A stretch of DNA of 64,000 nt from Staphylococcus lutrae (GTDB lineage: Bacteria; Bacillota; Bacilli; Staphylococcales; Staphylococcaceae). Within the stretch, counting starts at the first letter, position 1. Each line of letters opens with the position of its first letter. Shown here piece after piece: positions 47,336 to 57,960 of the stretch. The stretch is from positions 1,612,001 through 1,676,000 of the forward strand of contig NZ_CP020773.1 of NCBI RefSeq assembly GCF_002101335.1, given 5' to 3'. The notes beneath the pieces were generated by a model. That model was not told where the DNA came from. It ran no database searches and was given only the letters and a program-made list of their open reading frames with translations. The translations under genes were made by a program, and so were the position numbers.

Positions 47336-48139
47336 ATGAATTCTGTTATTACCGTAGTGAAAGAGCATTTTAAAAGTTTTTACCTTATTCAACGGTTAGC
47401 ACAATTCCAACTTAAGATTTCAAACCATAACAACTATCTTGGATTAGCTTGGGAGATGATTAATCCTGTGATACAAATTATGGTTTACTGGTTTGTCTTT
47501 GGGTTTGGAATCAGAAGTAATCATCCTATCGACGGCATTCCTTTTATCTATTGGTTACTCGTCGGTATCAGCATGTGGTTCTTCATTAATCAAGGTATTT
47601 TAGAAGGAACGAAATCCATTACGATGAAGTATGGTCAAGTTGCAAAAATGAACTTCCCCCTTTCTATTATTCCGACTTATATTGTGACGAGTAAATTGTA
47701 TGGTCATTTAATGTTGGTCCTTGCGATTATTGTTTTATGTACAGTGGGAGGCATTAAGCCGAGCATTTATATGTTGCAACTGTTTCTTTACATTCCATTT
47801 GCATTTTGTTTTACGTCGGCAGTCTCATTATTAACTTCAACTTTAGGTGTGCTCGTTCGTGATACACAAATGGCAATGCAAGCTTTATTAAGGGTTCTTT
47901 TTTACGCGTCACCGATTTTGTGGACACCTCCTGCAGGATCGTTGGCAGAAAAGATTTTAATGTTTAATCCTATTTATTTTGTTGCAGAGAGTTACCGTGC
48001 GGCAATCCTCTTTCATGAGTGGTACTTTATCACGCACTGGGAACTTGCACTATACAATATTTGTGTTACAGTTATGTTATTTATTATGGGTTCGATGTTA
48101 CATATGCGCTACAGAGATCACTTTGCAGATTTTATGTAA
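47336..48139 (+). CDS. tagG: TagG/TarG teichoic acid export permease
   Basis: 267 residues, ABC-2 type permease with six helices. N-terminal LGLAWEMINPVIQIMVYWFVFG and a conserved middle region. Exports the teichoic acid precursor together with TagH. Divergent intergenic region of 276 bases holds both promoters. Confidence 0.93.
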   Translation: MNSVITVVKEHFKSFYLIQRLAQFQLKISNHNNYLGLAWEMINPVIQIMVYWFVFGFGIRSNHPIDGIPFIYWLLVGISMWFFINQGILEGTKSITMKYGQVAKMNFPLSIIPTYIVTSKLYGHLMLVLAIIVLCTVGGIKPSIYMLQLFLYIPFAFCFTSAVSLLTSTLGVLVRDTQMAMQALLRVLFYASPILWTPPAGSLAEKILMFNPIYFVAESYRAAILFHEWYFITHWELALYNICVTVMLFIMGSMLHMRYRDHFADFM

Positions 48140-48213
48140 TGAGAACAGTCCCTCAATACATGGAATTGTGTTGGGGGCTTTGTTTATAAATAATATTTTA
48201 AGGCGGTGAAGAG

Positions 48214-49305
48214 ATGATGCGACATTACATCAAAGCGTTATATATATATATTGTGGCTTTTTTAAGCCGTTTTTATCGTACTTTACGCATTGATAGAAAT
48301 CATATCGTATTTTTAATGACTTTCAAGGAAGACCAGTTACCGATTATCTATCAATTAGATGAACAAGGGTTTAGAATTACTGTTTTTGCAAAAGAAAAAG
48401 ATTTTCACTATTTAGAAAACAGAGATCATGTGACATGCTATCCGCTTAAAACTGCTACAATTTTAAAGCAATTGTCTGCATTGGCTACTGCAAAAGTCAT
48501 TTTTATTGATACGTATTATTTATTAATGGCAGGATGGGAAAAAAAGAAAGGTCAGACTGTGATTCAAACATGGCATGCGGCAGGTGCACTGAAAAAGTTC
48601 GGTTTAGAAGACCATGCTGTGGATTTAAATCACAAGCCACAAGTTGCACAATATCGTGCCGTCTATGAAGCAACCGACAAATATTTAGTCGGGGGACAAC
48701 AAATGGCACATTGCTTCGAAAAGGCGTTTGGTGCGCGCTATGAACAACTGATCGGCTTTGGGAGTCCGAGATTAACGACGTATCGCCGTTTAGACCATCA
48801 AGCGCACAAAGAAAAACTGAAAAAAGAGTTAGGCATTGATAATAAAGTAGCGGTCTATTTGCCAACGTATCGTGAAGAAGGACGTGCCAATCGAACGATA
48901 GATAAACAAACTTTTGAAACAGCGGTTCCAGGTTATACGCTTTTAAGTAAATATCACCCCACTGTGGTGGGAACTGCGCAAAATACGAAAATGTGCACAC
49001 TTGATTTGATTGTATTAGCCGATTTGGTTATTACAGATTACAGTTCTTTAGCAATAGAAGCGAGTATTGCAGATACGCCAACACTTTTCTATGTTTATGA
49101 TGAAGCGGAATATGAAAAAGTTCGTGGTTTGAATGAATATTATTATGATATCCCTCAGATGTATAAAGTATATGATGAACTGTCATTATATGAACGAGTT
49201 CGAGAAGGTCAACTTCAGCCGTTGTTTAAAGAATGGCATCAATACAACACAAGTGAAAGTTTAAATCAAGTCGTGAACTATGTTAAAAAACTAGTAAAAA
49301 TATAA
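48214..49305 (+). CDS. tagB: TagB/TarB glycerophosphotransferase
   Basis: 363 residues, GT-B fold. Motifs QTWHAAGALKKFG and TDYSSLAIEA typical of CDP-glycerol polymerases. Adds the first glycerol phosphate to the ManNAc-GlcNAc linkage unit. Starts at ATG 48214 or 48217. Confidence 0.92.
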   Translation: MMRHYIKALYIYIVAFLSRFYRTLRIDRNHIVFLMTFKEDQLPIIYQLDEQGFRITVFAKEKDFHYLENRDHVTCYPLKTATILKQLSALATAKVIFIDTYYLLMAGWEKKKGQTVIQTWHAAGALKKFGLEDHAVDLNHKPQVAQYRAVYEATDKYLVGGQQMAHCFEKAFGARYEQLIGFGSPRLTTYRRLDHQAHKEKLKKELGIDNKVAVYLPTYREEGRANRTIDKQTFETAVPGYTLLSKYHPTVVGTAQNTKMCTLDLIVLADLVITDYSSLAIEASIADTPTLFYVYDEAEYEKVRGLNEYYYDIPQMYKVYDELSLYERVREGQLQPLFKEWHQYNTSESLNQVVNYVKKLVKI

Positions 49306-49399
49306 GGTGTAAATCGATTATTTTTAGGAATCGATATTGGTTTGTGCTATAATCTTTACAAAATGAAGTTAATTTTAACTATGTTAAGGAGGTGTAAAG

Positions 49400-49798
49400 A
49401 TGAAACGTGTAATTACATATGGAACGTACGATCTTTTACACTATGGACATATCGAATTGTTACGCCGTGCACGAGAAATGGGGGACTACCTTGTTGTAGC
49501 ACTTTCGAGTGATGAATTTAATCAAATTAAAAACAAGAAATCATATTACAATTATGAACAACGTAAAATGATGTTGGAATCGATTCGTTATGTTGACCTC
49601 GTCATCCCTGAAAAGGATTGGTCGCAAAAAGAATCAGACGTTGAAAAATATGAAATTGATACTTTTGTGATGGGCCATGATTGGGAAGGAGAATTTGACT
49701 TCTTAAAAGGTAAGTGTGAAGTCATTTACTTGAAGCGGACGGAAGGTATCTCAACAACGCAAATCAAACAAGAATTGTATGGTAAAGATGTAAAGTAA
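49400..49798 (+). CDS. tagD: TagD/TarD glycerol-3-phosphate cytidylyltransferase
   Basis: 132 residues. HxGH motif YDLLHYGHIELL near residue 14 and RTEGISTT near the C-terminus. Makes CDP-glycerol for TagB. It follows tagB by only 94 bases; the tarX gene that lies between them in S. aureus is not here. Confidence 0.95.
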   Translation: MKRVITYGTYDLLHYGHIELLRRAREMGDYLVVALSSDEFNQIKNKKSYYNYEQRKMMLESIRYVDLVIPEKDWSQKESDVEKYEIDTFVMGHDWEGEFDFLKGKCEVIYLKRTEGISTTQIKQELYGKDVK

Positions 49799-49808
49799 TA
49801 TTGAATAT

Positions 49809-49853
49809 AACAAACAGAGACTGGCACGCGATTGCGCCAGTCTCTGTTTGTTT
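49809..49853 (+). terminator. terminator of tagD
   Basis: Long stem AACAAACAGAGACTGGC with GCCAGTCTCTGTTTGTT followed by TT and T-rich sequence. Confidence 0.85.
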
Positions 49854-49941
49854 TAATGAAGGAAATAGTGAGAAACCACACTCTAAGTTTCTCCAATAGA
49901 CAAAGTCTGAGATGTTCAATGGGGATTCCGAGTGCACTCAG

Positions 49942-49980
49942 TCAAGGCGCTACATTGGAATAAACGATGTGGCGCCTTGA
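49942..49980. repeat. hairpin 3' of pbp4
   Basis: Inverted repeat TCAAGGCGCTACAT (49942-49955) and ATGTGGCGCCTTGA (49967-49980), 30 bases beyond the pbp4 stop on the minus strand. Probably its terminator; no T-run follows. Confidence 0.6.
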
Positions 49981-50010
49981 AGTCATTTCGAAATGGTTGA
50001 TATTAAAAGT

Positions 50011-51288
50011 TTATTTTTTTCGTAACAAGCTGAAAATGCGGTTGAGTATGAAAGCAAGTATCAATACGATAACTGCAAATGCGAGTGTCGTCAATACAGG
50101 ATATGCACGCCAACTTGAAACGACGACAGATTTAGACTCATAAATGAGTGGGTTTTCCACTTTAACAGAAGGCGGCCCCTGATTTTTCGTAATAAACTGG
50201 CGTGGATATTCTAGGTGGACTTGACTATCTGTGACAACAAAATGATAAGGCGTTTTGAGACTTTTTGGAACAACGTCATATAAATCTTGTGTGACATAAT
50301 ATTTTTTATCATCGATGACATGCTTGCCTTTGGATAGGACTTTTTTGTAATCATATTGAGCAAAGCTATAGTTAATGGCACTTGCACTCATCATGTTACG
50401 TTCTTTTTCACCACCTAAGTGACGATAATCGCCTGCCCCCATAATAATATGAAAGATACGAAATGCACCACGTTTTGTAGTAAGAGAATTATTATAATCC
50501 GCAATATCACTCGATCCTGTTTTTAAGCCATCTGTTCCCGGTAAACTCATATTTCCACCTTCCAACAAATCATTGAAAGTGTAATAAGTTACTCCGTGTT
50601 GCGTAGGGGCAATTTGTTTTGTAAAATCTAAAATTTTAGGTGTATCTTTGACCGTATGTAAAGCAAGAATGGCATAATCACGTGGTGTAGAGGTAGATGA
50701 TGCCTCATTTCGATATTTCTCAGGTGCAAATTCTAGCAATAAGCGGTTTCTTGCACCAGTTGGATTAACATAGTGGGTGTGCGTCATTCCTAAAGCCTTG
50801 GCAGTTTCATTCATTTTATCAACAAAGTCTGAGGTGTTTCCTGAAACTTGATTGGCTAAAATTAAGGCAGCGGCATTGCTTGACGCTGAAACTGTAATTT
50901 GAAGTAGTTCTGCAATCGTATATATTTCACCGGGGTAAAGTTTTGTATTACTCAACTCGGGAAGCGTAGACATTCGATAATGTTGGTCCGTGATTTTCAC
51001 CGTATCATTCAGTGAAAGTTTCTTTTCTTTAACAGCCTGCAATGTTAAGTACATCGTCATCAATTTTGTCATAGAAGCAGGATACCATTGTTGGTTGCTA
51101 TGATAGTTGTACAAAATTTGTCCTGTTTCGCTAATATTAATCATGCCTTCAGGTTGGTAAGGCCATGTCACGGGATAGCCACTCTGTTGTGCAAGCTCGA
51201 CAGGTGTGGGTGTATATGCCCGGGCGAAAGGTGTTATAATAGTAGTGGCGAAGAATACAACCACAATGGATAATATTAATTTTTTCAT
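50011..51288 (-). CDS. pbp4: penicillin-binding protein 4, D,D-carboxypeptidase/transpeptidase
   Basis: 425 residues. Signal peptide, then a class C-type peptidase with SxxK (PASMTKLM near residue 83), SxN (SASSNAA) and KTG (DGLKTGSSD). C-terminal membrane anchor (LTTLAFAVIVLILAFILN). It cross-links peptidoglycan and matters for beta-lactam response in S. aureus. Divergent from abcA. Confidence 0.93.
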   Translation of the reverse strand: MKKLILSIVVVFFATTIITPFARAYTPTPVELAQQSGYPVTWPYQPEGMINISETGQILYNYHSNQQWYPASMTKLMTMYLTLQAVKEKKLSLNDTVKITDQHYRMSTLPELSNTKLYPGEIYTIAELLQITVSASSNAAALILANQVSGNTSDFVDKMNETAKALGMTHTHYVNPTGARNRLLLEFAPEKYRNEASSTSTPRDYAILALHTVKDTPKILDFTKQIAPTQHGVTYYTFNDLLEGGNMSLPGTDGLKTGSSDIADYNNSLTTKRGAFRIFHIIMGAGDYRHLGGEKERNMMSASAINYSFAQYDYKKVLSKGKHVIDDKKYYVTQDLYDVVPKSLKTPYHFVVTDSQVHLEYPRQFITKNQGPPSVKVENPLIYESKSVVVSSWRAYPVLTTLAFAVIVLILAFILNRIFSLLRKK

Positions 51289-51565
51289 CTGGCAACCCTC
51301 AATCTAAAATAGCTATAAATAATAAAACAACATGAAATATTTTATCATAAAATGAAGCGTTTATAAACGAGATTGCAATTGATGTGCATTGGGAAAAGTC
51401 AGAGTTTCAATTAATTCCAAAAGTGGTGGAAAGTTTAAGGATTATCTGTTAACGTCATATATGAAAAGGAGCGTAAATCAATGCGTTAGACTGCTTGTAC
51501 AGAGCGCGAAGACTGAAGGTAGTCTTAAAATGCAACGATAACAATAGAAAAAGAGGTATGTCATT

Positions 51566-53317
51566 ATGAGAGAACGTAACCCACTTTTGTTCTTATTAAA
51601 GAAAATTTCATGGCCAGTCGGGTTGATTATTGTGGCCGTGTTGATTGCCTCATTAGGCAGTCTAAGTGGACTACTTGTGCCTTTGTTTACTGGTCAATTG
51701 GTAGATAAATTCACCGTAGAGTCGATCAATCCAGTTTTTTTGGGGATATTAGTTGTCGTATTTGTAGTTAACGCTTTATTAAGTGGTATTGGGTATTATT
51801 TGTTAAACAAAATTGGTGAAAAAATTATTTATGCAATTCGCTCAGTGTTATGGCGTCATATCATCCATTTGAAAATGCCGTTTTTTGATAAGAATGAAAG
51901 CGGTCAGTTGATGAGTCGTTTAACGGATGACACAAAGGTGATTAATGACTTTATATCACAAAAACTCCCAGGTTTTTTCCCGTCGATTATTACACTCATC
52001 GGTTCGTTGATTATGCTGTTTGTTCTTGATTGGCAAATGACACTGCTGACGTTCATTACAATTCCTATTTTTGTGTTGGTCATGGTGCCTCTCGGTAAAA
52101 TCATGCAAAAAATATCGACAAACACACAAACGGAAGTCGCGAATTTTAGTGGCTTATTAGGTCGTGTGTTGACGGAGATGCGTTTAGTCAAAGTTGCCAA
52201 TACAGAGCAGTTGGAATTGGATAAAGCACATCATAATCTAATAAAGATTTATGATTTAGGACTGAAACAAGCGAAGATCGCAGCAATTGTCCAACCTATT
52301 TCTGGGATTATTATGCTGTTAACGATTGGTATTATTTTAGGCTTTGGTGGGATGCGTATCGCTTCAGGGGCTATTTCAGCGGGGACACTGGTAGCCATGA
52401 TTTTTTACGTATTGAATTTATCTATGCCACTTATTAATCTATCGACATTGGTGACGGATTATAAAAAAGCGGTTGGAGCAAGTAGCCGGATTTATGAAAT
52501 CTTACATGAACCGCTTGAACGTATCGATGCACCTAACGTCCAACATGATATTCCAACAGGAGATTTAACGTTTGACCATGTGCGTTTTGGTTACGATACC
52601 GCTACTGTATTAAATGATGTCTCATTTAATGTACTGAGAGGTGAAGTGACGGCGTTCGTGGGACCATCGGGTTCTGGTAAAAGTACGATATTTAGCTTGA
52701 TTGAACGGATGTACGAAATTCAGCAAGGGGATATCTTGTATAATGGCACGTCGATATATGATCTGTCACTTACGGATTGGCGAAGAAAGATTGGTTACGT
52801 CATGCAAAGTAATGCGATGATGAATGGAACGATTCGTGACAACATCTTGTATGGTATCGACAGAGAGGTACCTGAGGAAGAACTGATACATTATGCGAAA
52901 TTAGCGAATTGTCATGACTTTATCATGGCGTTCGAACAAGGTTACGATACGATTGTAGGTGAACGTGGTCTGAAACTATCAGGAGGACAACGTCAGCGGA
53001 TTGATATTGCAAGAAGCTTTGTAAAAAATCCTGATATTTTGTTGCTAGATGAGGCGACAGCAAATCTTGATAGTGAAAGTGAACGTAAAATCCAAGAAGC
53101 ATTAGATATATTAATGGAAAACCGTACAACCATCGTCATTGCACATAGACTCTCTACGATAAAAAAGGCGGCACAAATCATCTTTTTAGATCATGGAGAA
53201 GTGACCGGCAAAGGGCGTCACGAGTCGTTAATGCAAACACATGAAAAATATCAACAATTTGTGGAGACGCAAAACCTCACACACCAACAAGTGCCAGAAG
53301 ACAACGAGAATCATTAA
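51566..53317 (+). CDS. abcA: AbcA-type ABC multidrug exporter
   Basis: 583 residues: six-TM domain then an ATPase domain with Walker A GPSGSGKST near residue 372, signature LSGGQRQR, Walker B ILLLDEATANLD. Half-transporter, homodimer. In S. aureus AbcA exports phenol-soluble modulins and some antibiotics. Divergent from pbp4 with a 277-base shared region. Confidence 0.92.
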   Translation: MRERNPLLFLLKKISWPVGLIIVAVLIASLGSLSGLLVPLFTGQLVDKFTVESINPVFLGILVVVFVVNALLSGIGYYLLNKIGEKIIYAIRSVLWRHIIHLKMPFFDKNESGQLMSRLTDDTKVINDFISQKLPGFFPSIITLIGSLIMLFVLDWQMTLLTFITIPIFVLVMVPLGKIMQKISTNTQTEVANFSGLLGRVLTEMRLVKVANTEQLELDKAHHNLIKIYDLGLKQAKIAAIVQPISGIIMLLTIGIILGFGGMRIASGAISAGTLVAMIFYVLNLSMPLINLSTLVTDYKKAVGASSRIYEILHEPLERIDAPNVQHDIPTGDLTFDHVRFGYDTATVLNDVSFNVLRGEVTAFVGPSGSGKSTIFSLIERMYEIQQGDILYNGTSIYDLSLTDWRRKIGYVMQSNAMMNGTIRDNILYGIDREVPEEELIHYAKLANCHDFIMAFEQGYDTIVGERGLKLSGGQRQRIDIARSFVKNPDILLLDEATANLDSESERKIQEALDILMENRTTIVIAHRLSTIKKAAQIIFLDHGEVTGKGRHESLMQTHEKYQQFVETQNLTHQQVPEDNENH

Positions 53318-53327
53318 ATTTAAAAAT

Positions 53328-53390
53328 GCTGGGAACACATCAACATCTACTTAGTGCAAAAGTGATGTCGATATGTTTCCAGCTTTTTCT
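53328..53390 (+). terminator. terminator of abcA
   Basis: 20-base arms at 53328-53347 and 53364-53383 with a few mismatches, followed by TTTTTC. Confidence 0.8.
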
Positions 53391-53526
53391 TTTCGGTCTA
53401 TAAGTAGCAATGAGAAAGTTAAAACAGAAATCATGCACTTGAGCACGGCAAGTCACCCGCTATGATGCTATTGAGATAAGGGACTGAGTTATTCCTCAAT
53501 AATCAGATGTGACGCTTGATTACAAA

Positions 53527-53685
53527 TTATTGTAAATGTTTAGGTAAATGTTCAGTAGGACACTGTTGATTTGCATCACAAGCACTACATTTACCTTGTT
53601 TGGATTTTTTGAAAAACTTTGTTAGCGTATATAGCGTATAGCTGACGATGCATAATACGAGTAACAAATTGACTACAATGGTCAT
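53527..53685 (-). CDS. small FeoB-associated Cys-rich membrane protein
   Basis: 52 residues from ATG 53685 with AGGAGG upstream; the longer frame runs into feoB. One membrane helix (VVNLLLVLCIVSYTLYTLT) and a tail with three Cys (KCSACDANQQCP). This matches the short Cys-rich proteins often encoded after feoB, thought to assist iron uptake. The function is inferred from position. Confidence 0.75.
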   Translation of the reverse strand: MTIVVNLLLVLCIVSYTLYTLTKFFKKSKQGKCSACDANQQCPTEHLPKHLQ

Positions 53686-53698
53686 GTTGATAGGCCTC

Positions 53699-55693
53699 CT
53701 ATAAAAAATATGAACCGATTTGATATATGACGAGCGACAAAAGATAGGCAACGGTTACGGGATAAGTGACAGCGAGTAACGTCCATTTCCATGAAGGTGT
53801 TTCTTTACGAATGGCTGCAACAGTTGCTAAACAAGGCGTATACAGCAAAATAAACACCATAAAAGTATAGGCAGATAATGCATTGAAATGTGTGGATACC
53901 ATTGAAACAAGACTGTCTTCATTGACCGCAAAGATAATCGCCATTGCACTGATGATGACTTCTTTAGCGAGAAAGCCAGGAATTAACGTGGCCGCTGTTT
54001 GCCATGAACTAAATCCGAGTGGGGAAATCAGCGGTGCAATCATCGCACCAATCAGATGTAAAAAGCTTTGATCGACAGGGACATTGATGCCTGATGGTCC
54101 TGTATAGTTGAGTAACCAAATGATAACAGATCCTGCAAAAATAAATGTCCCGGCTTTTTTTACGAAACCTTTCCCTTTTTCCCATGTGCTACGCCATAAT
54201 GTTTTTAGTGACGGCAAGCGGTAAGGAGGCAATTCAATGACAAAAATGGATGTGTCCTTTTTGAGTAATGTTTTTGAAAGAATCCAACTTACGAATAGTG
54301 CGACAACAATACCTAAGACATAAAGACTCAACACGACGAGCGCTTGATGTTTCGCAAAGAAAATGGCAACGAACAAGCCATAAACAGGTAATCTTGCTGA
54401 ACAGGACATGAATGGTGCAATTAATATTGTTGTTAGACGTTCTTTTTCTTCCTCGATACTTCGCGCAGCCATAATGCCTGGGACATTACACCCAAAACCA
54501 ATAATCATAGGAATAAATGATTTGCCATTAAGTCCAAACTTTTCCATGATACGATCCATAATCACCGCAATACGTGCCATATAGCCTGAATCTTCGAGCA
54601 AAGATATAAAGAAAAAGAGGACTAAAATTTGTGGGATGAATACGAGTACGCCTCCAACCCCTGCGATAATGCCATCTGTAACTAAATCTTGCAGTGCCGG
54701 ATAAATGCCCACCCAATCCATTAATCGTTGTGTTTGTTCGGTTAAAGGACCACCGAAAAAAGCATCCAATTGGTCCGAAAGCGGGGTCCCAACCCAAGTG
54801 AACGTGATTTGAAAGATGAACCACATTAGACCTAAAAAAATGGGGATGCCAAGTAATTTATGTGTGAGTATTGCGTCGATACGTTCAGTCATATGTTGAC
54901 GTTGTGTATCAGGGTATGTCACCACATCTGCTAATAACGTATCAATATAATTTTGACGACATGCCACAATGTGTTGTTCGATATCTACAGTATGTGATGC
55001 ATTGAAATTCGTAACTAATGTATCAAAATGATGTAATGTCGTTTGTTCTAAATATGTGCGTACAGATGGATTGTGTAATAAATATTGAATCGCTAAAAAA
55101 CGGTATTGTTCACGTGCTAAAGAAAGCGTTGTGGGCATCGCAGCAATGAGTTGAGATAACAACTGCTCAATGTCAGTGCCATAATTAATTTTTAGCGGAC
55201 GTTGACGGGAGACTTGGTGATCGACGAGCGCGTTTAGTACGTCGTCACTCCCTTTTCCTGTACGAGCAATGATTGGAATGATCGGGATATGCAGTTGACG
55301 CATAAGCCGTTGATGATTAATCCGAATGCCGCGTTTATTAGCGACGTCAATCATGTTGAGTCCAATCAGCAATGGGGCACCGAATTCGAGTAACTGGACA
55401 GTTAAATTAAAATTACGTTTGATTTGAGCGGCATCAATAATGTTGACCATCCCGTCGAATGATGCGTTTAATAAATAATCTGTGACCACGGTTTCATCTC
55501 GAGAAATCGGGACCAAATCGTAAATGCCTGGCAAATCGATGAGCTGACCAGATTTCTTTTTGAGTTGACCGACTTTTTTCTCAACTGTGACACCGCTCCA
55601 ATTTCCGACATATTCATAAGATCCGGTGAGCGCATTGAATAATGATGTTTTGCCAACGTTGGGGTTACCTAAAATACAATACGCATTACTCAT
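53699..55693 (-). CDS. feoB: FeoB ferrous iron transporter
   Basis: 664 residues from ATG 55693. N-terminal G domain with GNPNVGKTS, switch T and DLPGIYDL, then a large membrane domain with paired Gate motifs ([10 protein letters not shown] and [10 protein letters not shown]) and about ten helices. Imports Fe(II). Overlaps feoA by eight bases. Confidence 0.95.
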   Translation of the reverse strand: MSNAYCILGNPNVGKTSLFNALTGSYEYVGNWSGVTVEKKVGQLKKKSGQLIDLPGIYDLVPISRDETVVTDYLLNASFDGMVNIIDAAQIKRNFNLTVQLLEFGAPLLIGLNMIDVANKRGIRINHQRLMRQLHIPIIPIIARTGKGSDDVLNALVDHQVSRQRPLKINYGTDIEQLLSQLIAAMPTTLSLAREQYRFLAIQYLLHNPSVRTYLEQTTLHHFDTLVTNFNASHTVDIEQHIVACRQNYIDTLLADVVTYPDTQRQHMTERIDAILTHKLLGIPIFLGLMWFIFQITFTWVGTPLSDQLDAFFGGPLTEQTQRLMDWVGIYPALQDLVTDGIIAGVGGVLVFIPQILVLFFFISLLEDSGYMARIAVIMDRIMEKFGLNGKSFIPMIIGFGCNVPGIMAARSIEEEKERLTTILIAPFMSCSARLPVYGLFVAIFFAKHQALVVLSLYVLGIVVALFVSWILSKTLLKKDTSIFVIELPPYRLPSLKTLWRSTWEKGKGFVKKAGTFIFAGSVIIWLLNYTGPSGINVPVDQSFLHLIGAMIAPLISPLGFSSWQTAATLIPGFLAKEVIISAMAIIFAVNEDSLVSMVSTHFNALSAYTFMVFILLYTPCLATVAAIRKETPSWKWTLLAVTYPVTVAYLLSLVIYQIGSYFL

Positions 55694-55922
55694 AAGCTTG
55701 CTCCAAGCGAATCTCGCAAGCATCACAATTACGAATGCAAATATGTTGGCCATTAATCTTCATTGTGCAAGGGCCTTTAAACAATCCTTTTTGATATACA
55801 GAAATTTGACATCCTTCCACGCATCCTAAAGCGCGTAAACGATGCTTCAAATTGGTATTATTTGTCTCTAATGCTTTTACACGATAGGGTTTTCCAATCT
55901 CAGCATTTGCAACATGTAACAT
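55686..55922 (-). CDS. feoA: FeoA, ferrous iron uptake accessory protein
   Basis: 78 residues, SH3-like FeoA fold ([18 protein letters not shown]). It supports FeoB. First gene of the feo operon, 24 bases from a Fur-type box. Confidence 0.9.
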   Translation of the reverse strand: MLHVANAEIGKPYRVKALETNNTNLKHRLRALGCVEGCQISVYQKGLFKGPCTMKINGQHICIRNCDACEIRLEQAYE

Positions 55923-55945
55923 ATTCCCACCTACTTAATCATTAA

Positions 55946-55960
55946 TGATAATCATTTTCA
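55946..55960 (-). promoter_or_regulatory. Fur box upstream of feoA
   Basis: TGATAATCATTTTCA, the same 15-base sequence as the efeO box; 13 of 15 match the Fur consensus. Confidence 0.85.
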
Positions 55961-56197
55961 GTTAATTATAGAATACGATGTTTTTCGTTTGGTGGCAATG
56001 TTTTTTTAATATCAAATGTGTAAAAGTATTGAATTGTGATCTAAACATTTTAAAATTATCAAATAAAAATAATATCGAATCATTTATTGCTTATACATTG
56101 AGACTTTAAATGCCTAAAAAAATATATTCTCAGGTAAGAAAGCACGTGGTATACTAAACTTGTTAAAAAACAGTTGAAAGGTAAGAGGTAGCGCTTT

Positions 56198-57424
56198 ATG
56201 TATTTAATCATTAATATTATTGGATTGGTTGCTTTTTTAGGGCTTGCATATTTATGTTCTCGGGACCGAAAAAACATCCAGTGGCACTCGATTGCGATAC
56301 TTGTTGTTTTAAATCTATTGTTAGCATGGTTTTTTGTTTATTTCCCAGCCGGGACACTTGCAGTAAAAAAAGCAGCAGAGGGCATTTCATGGGTTATCGA
56401 TGCTGCCTTTGCAGGGATTGGCTTTGCGTTTCATAGCTTTACAGCAACGAAGCAATTAGATATGGCTGTTGCAGCGCTATTCCCAATTTTATTAGTTGTT
56501 CCACTTTTTGATATTTTAATGTATTTCCGAATTTTGCCTTGGGTGATGCGAGGCATTGGTTGGGTACTTGCTAAAATTACACGTCAACCTAAATTTGAAG
56601 CATTTTTCGGAATTGAAATGATGTTCTTAGGTAATACAGAGGCACTTGCAGTTTCGAGTGAACAATTGAAGCGGATGAAGGACGCACGTGTTTTAACGAT
56701 TGCGATGATGTCAATGAGTTCTGTTTCAGGGGCGATTGTAGGCGCTTATGTGACGATGATTCCTGGTGAATTGGTGTTGACAGCGATTCCATTAAATATT
56801 GTTAATGCGATGATTGTTGCGGCGATTTTGAATCCTATCAAATTAGATGCTGACGAAGACGTGATTTATGATTTGCGTTCAAATGAAGCGCGCCAACCAT
56901 TTTTCTCTTTCTTAGGTGATTCTGTATTAAATGCGGGTAAATTAGTGTTAATTATCATTGCATTTGTTATTAGTTTTGTTGCTTTAGCAGAACTTGCCGA
57001 TCGTTTAATCCATTTAATTACAGGAGGAATCGGTCATCTGTTCCATCTTAAAGGAAGCTTTGGTTTAGACCAAATTTTAGGTGTCTTCATGTGGCCATTT
57101 GCACTATTACTGGGCTTACCGATTGATGAAGCTTGGGTAGTGGCACAACAAATGGCGAAGAAAATTGTGACTAATGAGTTTGTTGTCATGGGACAAATTG
57201 CTGGAGAAGTCAATGATTATGCGCCACATCGTCGCGCAGTGATTTCGACTTTCTTAGTCTCATTTGCGAACTTCTCTACATTAGGTATGATTATCGGTAC
57301 ATTAAAAGGGATTGTTCAAGAAAAAACGTCGGACATTATTTCAAAGTATGTACCAATGATGTTGTTAGCAGGGATTTTAGTTTCATTGTTAACAGCGAGT
57401 TTTGTCGGTTTATTCGCATGGTAA
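56198..57424 (+). CDS. nupC: NupC-type concentrative nucleoside transporter
   Basis: 408 residues, about ten membrane segments, CNT family: GIEMMFLGNTEALAVSSEQL, SMSSVSGAIVGAYVTMIPG. Cation-coupled nucleoside uptake. AAGAGGT precedes the ATG. Confidence 0.92.
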   Translation: MYLIINIIGLVAFLGLAYLCSRDRKNIQWHSIAILVVLNLLLAWFFVYFPAGTLAVKKAAEGISWVIDAAFAGIGFAFHSFTATKQLDMAVAALFPILLVVPLFDILMYFRILPWVMRGIGWVLAKITRQPKFEAFFGIEMMFLGNTEALAVSSEQLKRMKDARVLTIAMMSMSSVSGAIVGAYVTMIPGELVLTAIPLNIVNAMIVAAILNPIKLDADEDVIYDLRSNEARQPFFSFLGDSVLNAGKLVLIIIAFVISFVALAELADRLIHLITGGIGHLFHLKGSFGLDQILGVFMWPFALLLGLPIDEAWVVAQQMAKKIVTNEFVVMGQIAGEVNDYAPHRRAVISTFLVSFANFSTLGMIIGTLKGIVQEKTSDIISKYVPMMLLAGILVSLLTASFVGLFAW

Positions 57425-57460
57425 AATTAATCCGTATGTGTGACGGATGTTAATAAGGAG

Positions 57461-57498
57461 GAGAATCTGTATCGCAATGATGCGGGTTCTCTTCTTTT
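57461..57498 (+). terminator. probable terminator of nupC
   Basis: GAGAATC pairs with GGTTCTC (57485-57491) and is followed by TTCTTTT. Confidence 0.55.
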
Positions 57499-57625
57499 AT
57501 TGGTTTTAGGGATAGGCTAAGGATTGCTATTATGATAATGAAAGATTGGAAAGCGAGCGCTTATCTTACACGTTGATGGGGTGTCGCTACAAAATCAGTT
57601 GGACGTATTCGATGTTTGATTGCGT

Positions 57626-57788
57626 ATAAAAAAGCAGCCCAGCGATTGCTGAACTGCCTTAGACGGGAAATGAATAATTTAGATTGATATTCGAGCAAGA
57701 TATCAATCTCGAGCAAAAATCTCTTTTATTATAAAACACAAAGGAGATGGCCTCTTGTTGACTAGATGACTAGCAACAAATAAGGTAA
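57626..57788 (-). ncRNA. candidate small RNA with its own promoter and terminator
   Basis: A minus-strand unit of about 160 bases with no protein gene. A promoter (57822-57794) is followed by sequence with two internal stems (AGATTGATAT/ATATCAATCT at about 57679-57711 and TTGTTG.CTAG/CTAGCAACAA at about 57754-57778) and an end hairpin GCAG.TTCAGC/GCTGGG.CTGC (57634-57657) with a six-U tail. It could be a regulatory RNA or a type I antitoxin; no partner toxin was found. Confidence 0.65.
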
Positions 57789-57793
57789 TTCAT

Positions 57794-57822
57794 ATTATAC
57801 ACGAGTCATAGCAAAAAGTAAA
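57794..57822 (-). promoter_or_regulatory. sigma-A promoter of the candidate small RNA
   Basis: TTTACT (57822-57817), a 17-base spacer, and TATAAT (57799-57794), on the minus strand. Confidence 0.7.
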
Positions 57823-57960
57823 CGAAATATTCAGAAATTTAAAATTTTCAGTCTATCTTTATATGTGTAGACGAAAATCAAGGGTACGTTTTGTGTAAAA
57901 GATATGATAGTATGGCATATGATAAGATTGAAATAAAAAATGAAAAGGGGGAATGACGGG

